Source: Christensenella sp. UBA1782
Lineage (GTDB): Bacteria > Bacillota > Clostridia > Christensenellales > DTU072
Reading direction: 5' to 3'
Length of the DNA: 31,002 nucleotides
Assembly (NCBI GenBank): GCA_002315475.1
Contig: DCGI01000070.1
Location: forward strand, 1,111 to 32,112
The position numbers were made by a program, and so were the translations under genes. Shown here one piece after another: positions 24,145 to 31,002 of this stretch (the stretch's first letter is position 1; every line of letters starts with the position of its first letter). The notes below the pieces were generated by a model, which was not told where the DNA came from, did no database searches, and saw only the letters and a list, made by a program, of their open reading frames with translations.

Positions 24145-24197
24145 CGAGAAGCGAAAACTGTTTTAAGTAACGTTTCGCTCCTTCCGCTTGCAAAACA

Positions 24198-24232
24198 AAA
24201 AACGATGACCTTCTCGAAGCGTCATCGTTTTT
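24198..24232. terminator. Bidirectional terminator between DUF1540 and DUF3267 genes
   Basis: A 12-bp perfect stem with arms AAAAACGATGAC (24198-24209) and GTCATCGTTTTT (24221-24232). The T run at one end and the A run at the other let it work in both directions for the two convergent genes. A weaker hairpin (AGCGAAA/TTTCGCT) lies just upstream on the plus strand. Confidence 0.88.
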
Positions 24233-24280
24233 CACCGAAAGAGAGGGTACGGGGGAGGAATGTGTCCTTCCCCGCCCTCT

Positions 24281-24964
24281 TTACACGTAAACCATCCATT
24301 TCGCAATGCCGTACAACACCGCAAAGAAGATTCCGATAAACAACAAAATGCCGAAACTTTTTAACAAAAGACTCTTCTTCGAAATCTTCGTATCGTCCGA
24401 CGGGAAAGCCTCTTCTTTCGTGTTTTCGTCGCACTCCCTATAGGACAACGCCTTCGGATTGTCCAAAATATAGGCTTTTTTATCGGTTTTTACCATGCGC
24501 GCGAATAACACGACGTCATAAGTACACCCACAAAACAACAGACAGCAAGGGAACAACAGAATAATTCCCCCCAAAAAGAAGGTCAACAAAACGGGCAGGA
24601 CTCCCGTCAACAGTACCGGCGTCGCCAACCCGACCAAAAAGGCGTTCCGCTTCATCGGTTTGCGACAATGCACGTACAACGTCCCGTTTTTCCAATCCAC
24701 GCCGAACGTAACGTCCTTAACGGGCACCTTTCCGATACCGATAGCCGTAACGGCGTGCAATCCCTCGTGCAACACCATGCCGACCAAAAAAATTCCTACC
24801 GCAAGAATACCGTCGTACCAAACCGAGCCCGTCGTCAAAATCGGACTGTTCTCGTCGACAAGGTTCAGTATACCGAGCGGTAAAAAGGTAATAAAAAAGA
24901 GGAGCACCGCAAGGGTGTCCGCTTTTTTATCGTTTAGCGTAATCGTTTTTTCGGAACCGTTCAT
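24281..24964 (-). CDS. DUF3267-family membrane protein, putative metallopeptidase
   Basis: A 227-residue membrane protein. The HEGLH motif (His66, Glu67, His70), placed inside a helix near the membrane after helices at about 16-36 and 48-66, is the typical zinc-metallopeptidase signature of DUF3267. It is followed by helices near 105-150 and a C-terminal helix at 205-225. No protease activity can be proved from sequence. The ATG at 24964 lies one base after the stop of the lipoprotein gene and has no strong ribosome site, so its translation probably depends on that gene; a longer frame start inside the lipoprotein gene is less likely. Confidence 0.82.
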   Translation of the reverse strand: MNGSEKTITLNDKKADTLAVLLFFITFLPLGILNLVDENSPILTTGSVWYDGILAVGIFLVGMVLHEGLHAVTAIGIGKVPVKDVTFGVDWKNGTLYVHCRKPMKRNAFLVGLATPVLLTGVLPVLLTFFLGGIILLFPCCLLFCGCTYDVVLFARMVKTDKKAYILDNPKALSYRECDENTKEEAFPSDDTKISKKSLLLKSFGILLFIGIFFAVLYGIAKWMVYV

Positions 24965-24965
24965 T

Positions 24966-27794
24966 TTATTTCGTCGGAGCCGAGGCAATGATTATCATAT
25001 CGGTTATTACCACTTCCGAACCGCCTTTTCCGTCATCTACGGTAAATTGTTTCAAAGTAATCGTGTTTAGAATCCGCGTCATGTCCAACCCGAGCGTAAC
25101 TTCGGCTTTCCATGCCAAGCCATCCGGCGTCCTGACAAAAGGCGAATATACGCTTTCCTCCCCTTCCGGAATGACGAAATGGAATTCTTCGGCAACTTGA
25201 CAATTCTTGCTATCGGCTTGATCCGACAAGTAATTCAGCAAAGCACTCATTCCTTCGTCGGAAGAAACGGCGTAGCTGTATTCTTTACTGCCGAGCATAA
25301 AGGTATGATTGGCAAAATAATCGTACCGGGTGTCGGCTGCCACTTCGACGATTGCTTTGCTTTCTTGATAGTTTTCTTCCATAGCGGCATCGGTAATCAA
25401 GAAGAAGCGGTGCGACAAAAATTCCTGTCCGCCCTCCGTTTCGTCCCACAAACTGCTATTGCCGCTCGTACAGTCAACGATATACCAGCTCGGTTCTTCC
25501 TCGCCTACCGCAATATAAATTTTATTCCAAGCGTGTCCCGTTCCTTCGCCGATTTTTTCTCCTTCCACCTGAATGGCAGGGATACCCTCGATACGGCAGA
25601 GCAACATATACGCCTTGTTGATACCGTCGCAAACGGCGAGTTTATCGTTCAATACCCCTTCCAAATAGAAACAGTTATATGCGTAAGCTTCTTCGGACGA
25701 TAATTCCTCGGAACAAACCTTATCAAAAGTATCGTGGTCGTATTCGGTTTCGGTAATGATATAATCGTAAAAAGCTAACGCCTTTTCTTCGTCGGTCATA
25801 TCGTCGTTTACGATAGAACGTACGATAGCTTTGGCTTTATTGTATAAGGTTTCCACCGCACTGTCTTTTTCAAAGACGGGACGATACCCTCTGTTGATCG
25901 CAAAGACCAACTGTTCGCTATCCTTGACAAGGATGGTGCTTTGAATGTGGTCGATGGCAAAATCGGAAAAACCTTCTTCTCTGCCCGTCGAATAGTGTAC
26001 CGTCGTAGGTTCCGTCTGTTGATACGAACCGACCGAGTTTTCCACCGCAAACGGATCGTAAGTAATCGTAACGGTAATCTTCCAGCTTTCTTTTTCTTTA
26101 TCCCAATCGATACCGGTTCCGCCCTCAAAGAACTGCGCCCCGTCGACAGAAGCGTCGTGAATGGCATCCCCGACCAACTTGCTGATTTCGTTCTGTTCTT
26201 TCTGAGAATCCAACAAAACGGTAACTTCGGTCAAACGATTCAACAAGAAATACGTAACGTAATCGTCTATTTCGTCTTCGGTGATTTGGGTGACTTCGGA
26301 GAAATCGATATAGGTGTCTTTTTCATCCTTTAACGCATACGCCGCAAAAAACGTCTTGTTCCCCGTCGTGCCTTTGGCAATATTCTCGACAGCCGCACCC
26401 TCTTCGTCAAACCAACCGACAAAGGTATAGTCGTCGTATTTCGGAACGGCATTGCTCAACGTAAAGGCGTCCTCTACGGTATAGACGGCAAGGTTTCCTT
26501 CCCCGTTCGTACCATAGCCGAGAGAATAGGTCACCGTGTATTCGATCGTCTCAAATACGCTATACAACTCGATATTTTCACTAATCGGCGTATTAAAATC
26601 AAATTCGGTATAGATTTCGCCTTCTTTGGTCGCCCAATAGAGGAACGTGTAACCTTCGTTCGGCGTTACTTCCTGCGCCGTCACTTTATCGCCCGCCGTA
26701 ACCATAACGGGACTGTCCGTTCCTTTTTCGGTATGACTGAAATTGACTTCCAACATGGAAGAAGGATACTGATTGACGACAAAATAGTAGGTGACGTCTT
26801 TTCCCGTTTCGGCAATGACTTTTACCAAAAACGAGTGTTCCACCGGTTCGTCACCCTCGTTTGCCGAGAAGGTTATACCCTGAACGGCTTTTTCGTTAAG
26901 GTCTTGCAAAACGTAAGTCGCCGAAGGACTGACGGTAAAGTACTTATCAAAATCCACCGACACTTTGTCGTAGCGAACGGATAACTCGAATTCTCCGTCC
27001 TTTTCCCGAACGCCGCTACCGCTCTTAACGATCAATTCGGCTTGGTCGCAAAGATACTTGGCGTAAAAGGTTTTATCGCCCATAGTACCGACTTCCAAAC
27101 TTTCCACTTTCTCCCCCGAAAGTTCCGCCTCCGTATACCAACCTTCGAATTGGTACCCCGTTTTTACACAATCGGTAGGAAGATTTACCGCCGTCTTGAT
27201 GTCGTACGAAGTCGTAGCTCCCGTCAAAACGCCGTCGTTGGTTACGTACGTAATGTTGTAAGTAACCGGCGTCCACTTATAATAAATCGTAATATCTGTT
27301 TTGACGGTATCGGTGGCTTTCCATGCGTTCGTCCGATCCTTGTCGGTAAAATACCCGCCGAACAAGTAGCCTTGTGCCGTCGGTTCTTCCTCCAAAGTCA
27401 ACGTACTGCCGTATTCCGCTTTCTTGTTTTCGTGGGTAGCCAATTCATCGGTGAACGTCACCGTAAACTCCTTTTTTTTCCACTTGGCATAAATGGTCAA
27501 ATTGGAAGAAAGCGGAGTTCCGTACGCCAATTCTTTGGTACATTTCTCATCGGAATACCAGCCGACAAAGTCGTATCCTTCTTTCTCAGGCTCATCCTTA
27601 GGCTTCGTAATAATATTATCGGAACCCGAAACGAAATCCGTCTCCTTCATTCCGTAGGTAGAATCGATGCGTATGATATAACTTTTGGAAGAACTGCCAC
27701 CGCCCGAAGAACCGAAACCGCAAGCGACCAAAGCGGTCGTTAAAACCAACAGCAACAAACAGAATATCGAAATTCTTATAAACTTCTTTTTCAT
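24966..27794 (-). CDS. Lipoprotein with five B-type repeats and a transglutaminase-like domain
   Basis: A 942-residue secreted lipoprotein. The signal peptide ends at lipobox LVAC with Cys25 the lipidated residue, followed by a Gly/Ser linker. Listeria-Bacteroides (InlB B-type) repeats, marked by F-x-GWY and YAKW-like ends, occur at about 38-107, 108-176, 177-248, 348-416 and 417-488, with a beta-rich segment at 250-345. Residues 650-790 form a transglutaminase-like domain with a complete Cys722-His754-Asp774 triad in AVCDGINKA, GHAWNKIYI and WYIVDCTS. It may be a protease or peptide crosslinker at the cell surface; the substrate is unknown. An AAGGAG site precedes the ATG, three bases after the acyl carrier protein gene. 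Confidence 0.87.
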   Translation of the reverse strand: MKKKFIRISIFCLLLLVLTTALVACGFGSSGGGSSSKSYIIRIDSTYGMKETDFVSGSDNIITKPKDEPEKEGYDFVGWYSDEKCTKELAYGTPLSSNLTIYAKWKKKEFTVTFTDELATHENKKAEYGSTLTLEEEPTAQGYLFGGYFTDKDRTNAWKATDTVKTDITIYYKWTPVTYNITYVTNDGVLTGATTSYDIKTAVNLPTDCVKTGYQFEGWYTEAELSGEKVESLEVGTMGDKTFYAKYLCDQAELIVKSGSGVREKDGEFELSVRYDKVSVDFDKYFTVSPSATYVLQDLNEKAVQGITFSANEGDEPVEHSFLVKVIAETGKDVTYYFVVNQYPSSMLEVNFSHTEKGTDSPVMVTAGDKVTAQEVTPNEGYTFLYWATKEGEIYTEFDFNTPISENIELYSVFETIEYTVTYSLGYGTNGEGNLAVYTVEDAFTLSNAVPKYDDYTFVGWFDEEGAAVENIAKGTTGNKTFFAAYALKDEKDTYIDFSEVTQITEDEIDDYVTYFLLNRLTEVTVLLDSQKEQNEISKLVGDAIHDASVDGAQFFEGGTGIDWDKEKESWKITVTITYDPFAVENSVGSYQQTEPTTVHYSTGREEGFSDFAIDHIQSTILVKDSEQLVFAINRGYRPVFEKDSAVETLYNKAKAIVRSIVNDDMTDEEKALAFYDYIITETEYDHDTFDKVCSEELSSEEAYAYNCFYLEGVLNDKLAVCDGINKAYMLLCRIEGIPAIQVEGEKIGEGTGHAWNKIYIAVGEEEPSWYIVDCTSGNSSLWDETEGGQEFLSHRFFLITDAAMEENYQESKAIVEVAADTRYDYFANHTFMLGSKEYSYAVSSDEGMSALLNYLSDQADSKNCQVAEEFHFVIPEGEESVYSPFVRTPDGLAWKAEVTLGLDMTRILNTITLKQFTVDDGKGGSEVVITDMIIIASAPTK

Positions 27795-27797
27795 TTT

Positions 27798-28025
27798 TTA
27801 CTCCTTTTTGCTCTCAATAAAAGCAACGACGTCTCCGACGGTATGTAACTGCATGGCTTCTTCGTCCTCGACAAGAATACCGTATCTGTCTTCCGCCGCC
27901 ACAATGAACTGTAACATATCGATACTATCGGCACCCAAATCGTTCTTCAAATCCGAAGATAAGGTTATTGTACTTTCGTCCAAACCCAACTGTTCCGCAA
28001 TAATTTTTCTGATTTCTGCGAACAT
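27798..28025 (-). CDS. acpP: Acyl carrier protein, outside any fab cluster
   Basis: A 75-residue acidic four-helix protein. The phosphopantetheine attachment serine is Ser34 in GADSIDMLQF, where the usual DSL is DSI. It carries acyl chains for fatty-acid or related synthesis. It lies alone, with no fatty-acid genes, in front of the transglutaminase-like lipoprotein gene and behind a strong terminator. It could be the housekeeping carrier displaced from the fab genes or a dedicated one. GGAGGAG is the ribosome site. ACP is certain by family; its partner is not. Confidence 0.9.
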   Translation of the reverse strand: MFAEIRKIIAEQLGLDESTITLSSDLKNDLGADSIDMLQFIVAAEDRYGILVEDEEAMQLHTVGDVVAFIESKKE

Positions 28026-28041
28026 ATACTCCTCCTTTTTT

Positions 28042-28069
28042 CAAAAAAAGGGGTGTAAAAACACCCCTC
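28042..28069 (-). terminator. Terminator just before the acyl carrier protein ribosome site
   Basis: On the minus strand an 8-bp stem AGGGGTGT/ACACCCCT with a TTTT loop (28049-28068) is followed by seven T. It ends only about 17 bases before the acpP start, leaving no room for a separate promoter after it. It ends the unit of membrane-protein genes upstream or acts as a leaky attenuator for acpP. Confidence 0.9.
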
Positions 28070-28097
28070 TCTTTTGTTTTTAGTGCTAAAAGCTTTC

Positions 28098-28958
28098 TTA
28101 TTTAATAAAGGTCTGCTTGGAAGCGGCATAGTCGATGACCATAGCGTTCTTATTGATGCCGAGTGTGAAAAGCAAAGCAACGAGCAACAAGGCGGAATAA
28201 ACGTACGCACCGAGATTAATGGTGAAAAGTCCTTCTCCTTGCTTCCAGAACATAATCGCAATACCGGCAACCGAGAACAACAGCGAAAGCAACGTCAACA
28301 CGTTAAACTTGGGCAGTGCTTTGGATTTTCCTAAGCAAATCAACGATTGCAACAAAACGATGACCGCGAACAATGCGCTCAAAGCGTATGCCGCACAAAC
28401 GATGGCACCGAATAATCCGTCCATGTTACCGTTCAAAATCTCGGTCAAAGCTCCGTCGGTGATGAAGCTCTTGATTGCCATCAAAGCGGTAGAATCGTTC
28501 CAGATAGCGAGCAAGCAAGCGACGACGATGGCACCGAGTGACAACAAAGCGACGAAAGTGCTGATAACGGGGTAGGGGTTCCGTTTGTAAGCAGGCTCCG
28601 GCGTCGCCGTATCGGGGATCTCGGGGCGATAATTCGGATCGTATTGCAAAAGCGGTTGGTTCTGCGTGGTATAAGGAACCAACGAAATCGGTTGTACGAT
28701 AGGCGGTAATTGCACGATCGAAGAAGGCGTGGGAATGGCGTTGTTTTGGTTCGCCGTAATCGGAGACGGATAGGAACCCGCCGCCTGTTGTCCCATCATC
28801 GGATCGGCATAGTAATATTTTCCGTCCGAACCGATAAACGGATGATTGGGATCGGCACTCATGTTTTCGGGAATATCCGCATTCTCAATGGGTATCCATT
28901 TCCCCTGTACACCGTTTACCATGGTAGGTTGATATTGTTGATTGTTATTTGTGTTCAT
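28098..28958 (-). CDS. Unrecognised four-helix membrane protein with proline-rich N terminus
   Basis: A 286-residue protein I cannot assign. The first ~125 residues are polar and rich in Pro, Gln and Asn, with a segment GSDGKYYYADPMM and a proline-hydrophobic stretch (PPIVQPISLVPY). Four helices follow at about 130-152, 187-215, 221-240 and 246-270. There is no signal peptide, so the N-terminal part is probably cytoplasmic. AGGGAGA precedes the ATG. It is the last gene of a unit with the zinc-ribbon protein and two other membrane proteins, and a strong terminator follows. Its plan resembles that of the 29514-30311 product. Confidence 0.65.
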   Translation of the reverse strand: MNTNNNQQYQPTMVNGVQGKWIPIENADIPENMSADPNHPFIGSDGKYYYADPMMGQQAAGSYPSPITANQNNAIPTPSSIVQLPPIVQPISLVPYTTQNQPLLQYDPNYRPEIPDTATPEPAYKRNPYPVISTFVALLSLGAIVVACLLAIWNDSTALMAIKSFITDGALTEILNGNMDGLFGAIVCAAYALSALFAVIVLLQSLICLGKSKALPKFNVLTLLSLLFSVAGIAIMFWKQGEGLFTINLGAYVYSALLLVALLFTLGINKNAMVIDYAASKQTFIK

Positions 28959-28994
28959 AGTATCTATTCTCCCTGTAGTTATCTCTACTCTATA

Positions 28995-29468
28995 TTATCT
29001 TCTTCCGGCAGGTATGACGTCCGTTTGAACGACCTTCGAAGGTGTCGCTATCGGGACGGGACCCGCTACCGGTAAAGGCTTATAGCTGAGCGGCATCTCG
29101 AACACTCTGCCATACTCGTCCACCGAATAATACTTCGGCACGCCCAACTGTTGCATGGCGTTCGTAGCGTAACAAGAATTTGTCGTCGTCCCCACCGAAG
29201 AATAACAAGGTGCCTTCGGCGAAGGAAGAATGGTCGTCGTGCGGTCGGCTATGGTCGTACTTGCCGTTCTTTGCGCCGCTTCCGCCGCTTTTCTGCTCCG
29301 CTCTGCTAAAGCTCTTTCGTAAGCATCCTGCGGACGCTTTGCGTGACAACCGGGACAACGCTTTGCCCCGAGCGGAATTAACATGCCGCAAGTCGGACAA
29401 ACATAATCCAACCGTTGCAAATTTTCATCTACGCCGGTCTTTAACGCTTTTTTTCTTACCTTATCCAT
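28995..29468 (-). CDS. Zinc-ribbon protein of unknown function
   Basis: A 157-residue soluble protein. Cys24, Cys27, Cys38 and Cys41 (CPTCGML and CPGCHAKRP) form a zinc ribbon. A short charged helix (DAYERALAERSRKAAEAAQ, about 48-66) follows, then a low-complexity Ser/Thr/Pro region and a C-terminal segment with YYSVDEYGRVFEMP and PLPVAGPVPIATP. It has no membrane segment. It lies between two membrane-protein genes with 36- and 45-base gaps and a good AGGAAGGT ribosome site. The zinc ribbon may mediate protein or nucleic-acid binding; no specific job can be named. Confidence 0.6.
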   Translation of the reverse strand: MDKVRKKALKTGVDENLQRLDYVCPTCGMLIPLGAKRCPGCHAKRPQDAYERALAERSRKAAEAAQRTASTTIADRTTTILPSPKAPCYSSVGTTTNSCYATNAMQQLGVPKYYSVDEYGRVFEMPLSYKPLPVAGPVPIATPSKVVQTDVIPAGRR

Positions 29469-29513
29469 ATTATTTACCTTCCTATCAATAATGACTCTCT
29501 ATGTTATGGGGTT

Positions 29514-30311
29514 CTATCTCTTTCCGATGACGGAAATTAAGAACGAAACCAATGAAATACCTGCCAAAATATACGTTCCGATGCCGATGCCGATTATGGC
29601 TTCGCCTTCTGCATCTGTGACGAAGAACATGAGCAGCACACCCATCGCTATTACGCAAACCAACTGCAACGCCGCAAAGATTTTCGTCATAATCGCCGTC
29701 TTCTTGCGGAAACGGAACAACGAAATCAACAGCACCAACAAATCCATGACGACGGCAAGCAAAAGCAAATACACCACGATGCTCGCAAAGTCAAACGAGA
29801 AAACGAAAGTCCCGTCCGTCAACGACGTAATGAAATCCATTATTACGGCGATACCCGTACTTTCTCCGTACAAGTACAAGAAGCCTTCTATTACTTCAAT
29901 GTTAAAGTATCCCACCGCCACGACGGCAAGGAACAACAACGAGAAGATAAAGTTCAAGATAGGTTTCGCATTTGCCTTCTTAACCTTTTTCCCCTTCCCG
30001 TTTACGGGAGCGACTTCGGCAGGAACGGTTTGTCCTTGCGGGGCATTGGCACCGCCCGACAAAACATCCATGGGGTTACCGGTTGTTCCGTCGATGAAAA
30101 TCGGTTTGGCACAATCGGCTCCGAAAGAATACGTCCCGTCCAAGAACTTATCCAAAGACTGTATCGGAGCGACAATCGGTTGGATGACAATCGGCTGACA
30201 AACGGGCTGCACGCTTTGGGCGACAACGGGAGCCGTCGGATTCGCATTGGATGTAAATTCCGCCGGTTGCCGAGTAACCGTATTATCCGACCACCAATTT
30301 ACTCTTGACAT
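29514..30311 (-). CDS. Unrecognised four-helix membrane protein with proline-rich N terminus
   Basis: A 265-residue protein. About 115 polar residues with a PIVIQPIVAPIQ stretch and a PIFIDGTTGNPMD segment precede a short basic stretch (GKGKKVKKANAK) and four helices at about 118-137, 172-198, 209-230 and 240-260. The layout matches the 28098-28958 product. The ATG at 30311 overlaps the end of the upstream gene by 13 bases, with AAGGAG as ribosome site, so the two are coupled. No known domain is visible. Confidence 0.65.
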   Translation of the reverse strand: MSRVNWWSDNTVTRQPAEFTSNANPTAPVVAQSVQPVCQPIVIQPIVAPIQSLDKFLDGTYSFGADCAKPIFIDGTTGNPMDVLSGGANAPQGQTVPAEVAPVNGKGKKVKKANAKPILNFIFSLLFLAVVAVGYFNIEVIEGFLYLYGESTGIAVIMDFITSLTDGTFVFSFDFASIVVYLLLLAVVMDLLVLLISLFRFRKKTAIMTKIFAALQLVCVIAMGVLLMFFVTDAEGEAIIGIGIGTYILAGISLVSFLISVIGKR

Positions 30312-31002
30312 GCTTTTTTCTCCTTCATTTTACCACACAAAGCGGCTACCAATGCGGCACAAGCCAAAACGCATACCGCAATCAATCCGATAGTATAGCT
30401 GAGTTGTTGCACCAAAGTCATCGCCAAGAATACGACGGCAAAGACAAAGAACAATCCGCAACCGACCTTCATCAATTTGCCCGTTCCTTTCTGCACGATG
30501 GCAATCAAACCACCGACGAAGGCAAACAAAGCAAAGACGATCATTAAGGCAAAGGCCGCCGCTTCCACCAACGGAATGATATTATCGACCGTCAGAATAG
30601 CGGGTACTTGCGGAATGAAGGCAAGTACGGCGGCAACACCGTTTTGACCGTTATAAACGGCAAAGACGTCTTTCACGATTTCGTTTTCGGTCGGAATCAA
30701 ATAGCCGATTCCGCAAAGTACGATAGTCAACAATCCGAACAGTGCGACAAAGAAGGAAACGGCGTTCATTTTCCGTTTCTTTTCTTCCTTCTTCGCTCCC
30801 GAAAGGAAAGCAATCAAGGAAAGAATCAACGCAAGTCCGGCTACGGCGACCATACCGTAAGCAAACGTTTTCGTAGTAATATAGCTCAACGCTTCGGTGG
30901 CTATGGCAAACACGAGGAAGAACGCACAACCGACCTTCATCAACTTGCCTACGTGTTGTTTGGTGATGGCAACGAATCCGCCGATCAACAAACAACACGT
31001 AG
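30299..31002 (-). CDS. Multi-pass membrane protein with duplicated halves, cut by the window end
   Basis: The reading frame stays open to the window edge, so its start lies outside; the apparent TTG start at 30991 is not trusted. At least 230 residues are visible. Two halves repeat: an N-terminal segment GGFVAI..GKLMKVGCAFFLVFA matches GGLIAIV..GKLMKVGCGLFFVFA about 165 residues later, each followed by a helix-rich tail. A charged linker (GAKKEEKKRKMN) separates them. About seven helices are visible. I know no function for it. It precedes and overlaps the 29514-30311 gene. Confidence 0.6.
   Translation of the reverse strand, partial: TCCLLIGGFVAITKQHVGKLMKVGCAFFLVFAIATEALSYITTKTFAYGMVAVAGLALILSLIAFLSGAKKEEKKRKMNAVSFFVALFGLLTIVLCGIGYLIPTENEIVKDVFAVYNGQNGVAAVLAFIPQVPAILTVDNIIPLVEAAAFALMIVFALFAFVGGLIAIVQKGTGKLMKVGCGLFFVFAVVFLAMTLVQQLSYTIGLIAVCVLACAALVAALCGKMKEKKACQE

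Overview
The window reads as a chromosome segment of an uncultured clostridial (Bacillota) bacterium. The evidence is single-subunit-type rpoB and rpoC of Firmicutes flavour, RqcP, a reverse rubrerythrin, DUF1540, a lipoprotein with Listeria-Bacteroides (InlB B-type) repeats, clear Shine-Dalgarno sites of the AAGGAG type and sigma-A style TTGACA/TATAAT promoters. An anaerobic gut lineage near Christensenellales would fit, but that is inference from gene style, not a phylogeny. I see no tRNA, rRNA, CRISPR array, transposase or phage gene. Left edge (1-490): two full and one truncated copy of a ~140-nt structured repeat with inverted ends, spaced about 200 nt apart. They run into two plus-strand genes, an orphan FtsX-type permease and a GH36 alpha-galactosidase. 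Both genes have promoters placed so that transcription should start at the ATG itself (leaderless mRNA). Core block, minus strand (4998-18104): rpoB-rpoC form a two-gene unit with its own strong promoter, detached from rplJL and rpsLG. After paired hairpins come metK-recD2-comF-flavin reductase, with overlapping or near-overlapping genes, then a reverse rubrerythrin with its own promoter and a PerR/Fur-like palindrome. RpoB has an unusually long acidic C-terminal tail. Divergent from rpoB (18519-20456, plus): a GtrA-family membrane protein, rqcP and a fused ispDF are translationally coupled and end at a strong bidirectional terminator. Next, minus (20521-23670): rplI, cyclophilin, HAD-IIA phosphatase and a four-helix membrane protein of unknown function share one promoter. 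A small DUF1540 protein follows on the plus strand behind a sigma-E-like promoter. Right end, minus (24281-31002): two adjacent units. The upstream one encodes three multi-pass or proline-rich membrane proteins (the first cut by the window end) and a zinc-ribbon protein. A strong terminator sits just before the ribosome binding site of a second unit: an orphan acyl carrier protein, a large transglutaminase-like lipoprotein with B-repeats, and a DUF3267 membrane metallopeptidase-like protein. This right-hand cluster, the left-edge repeats and the leaderless pair are the least explained parts of the window.
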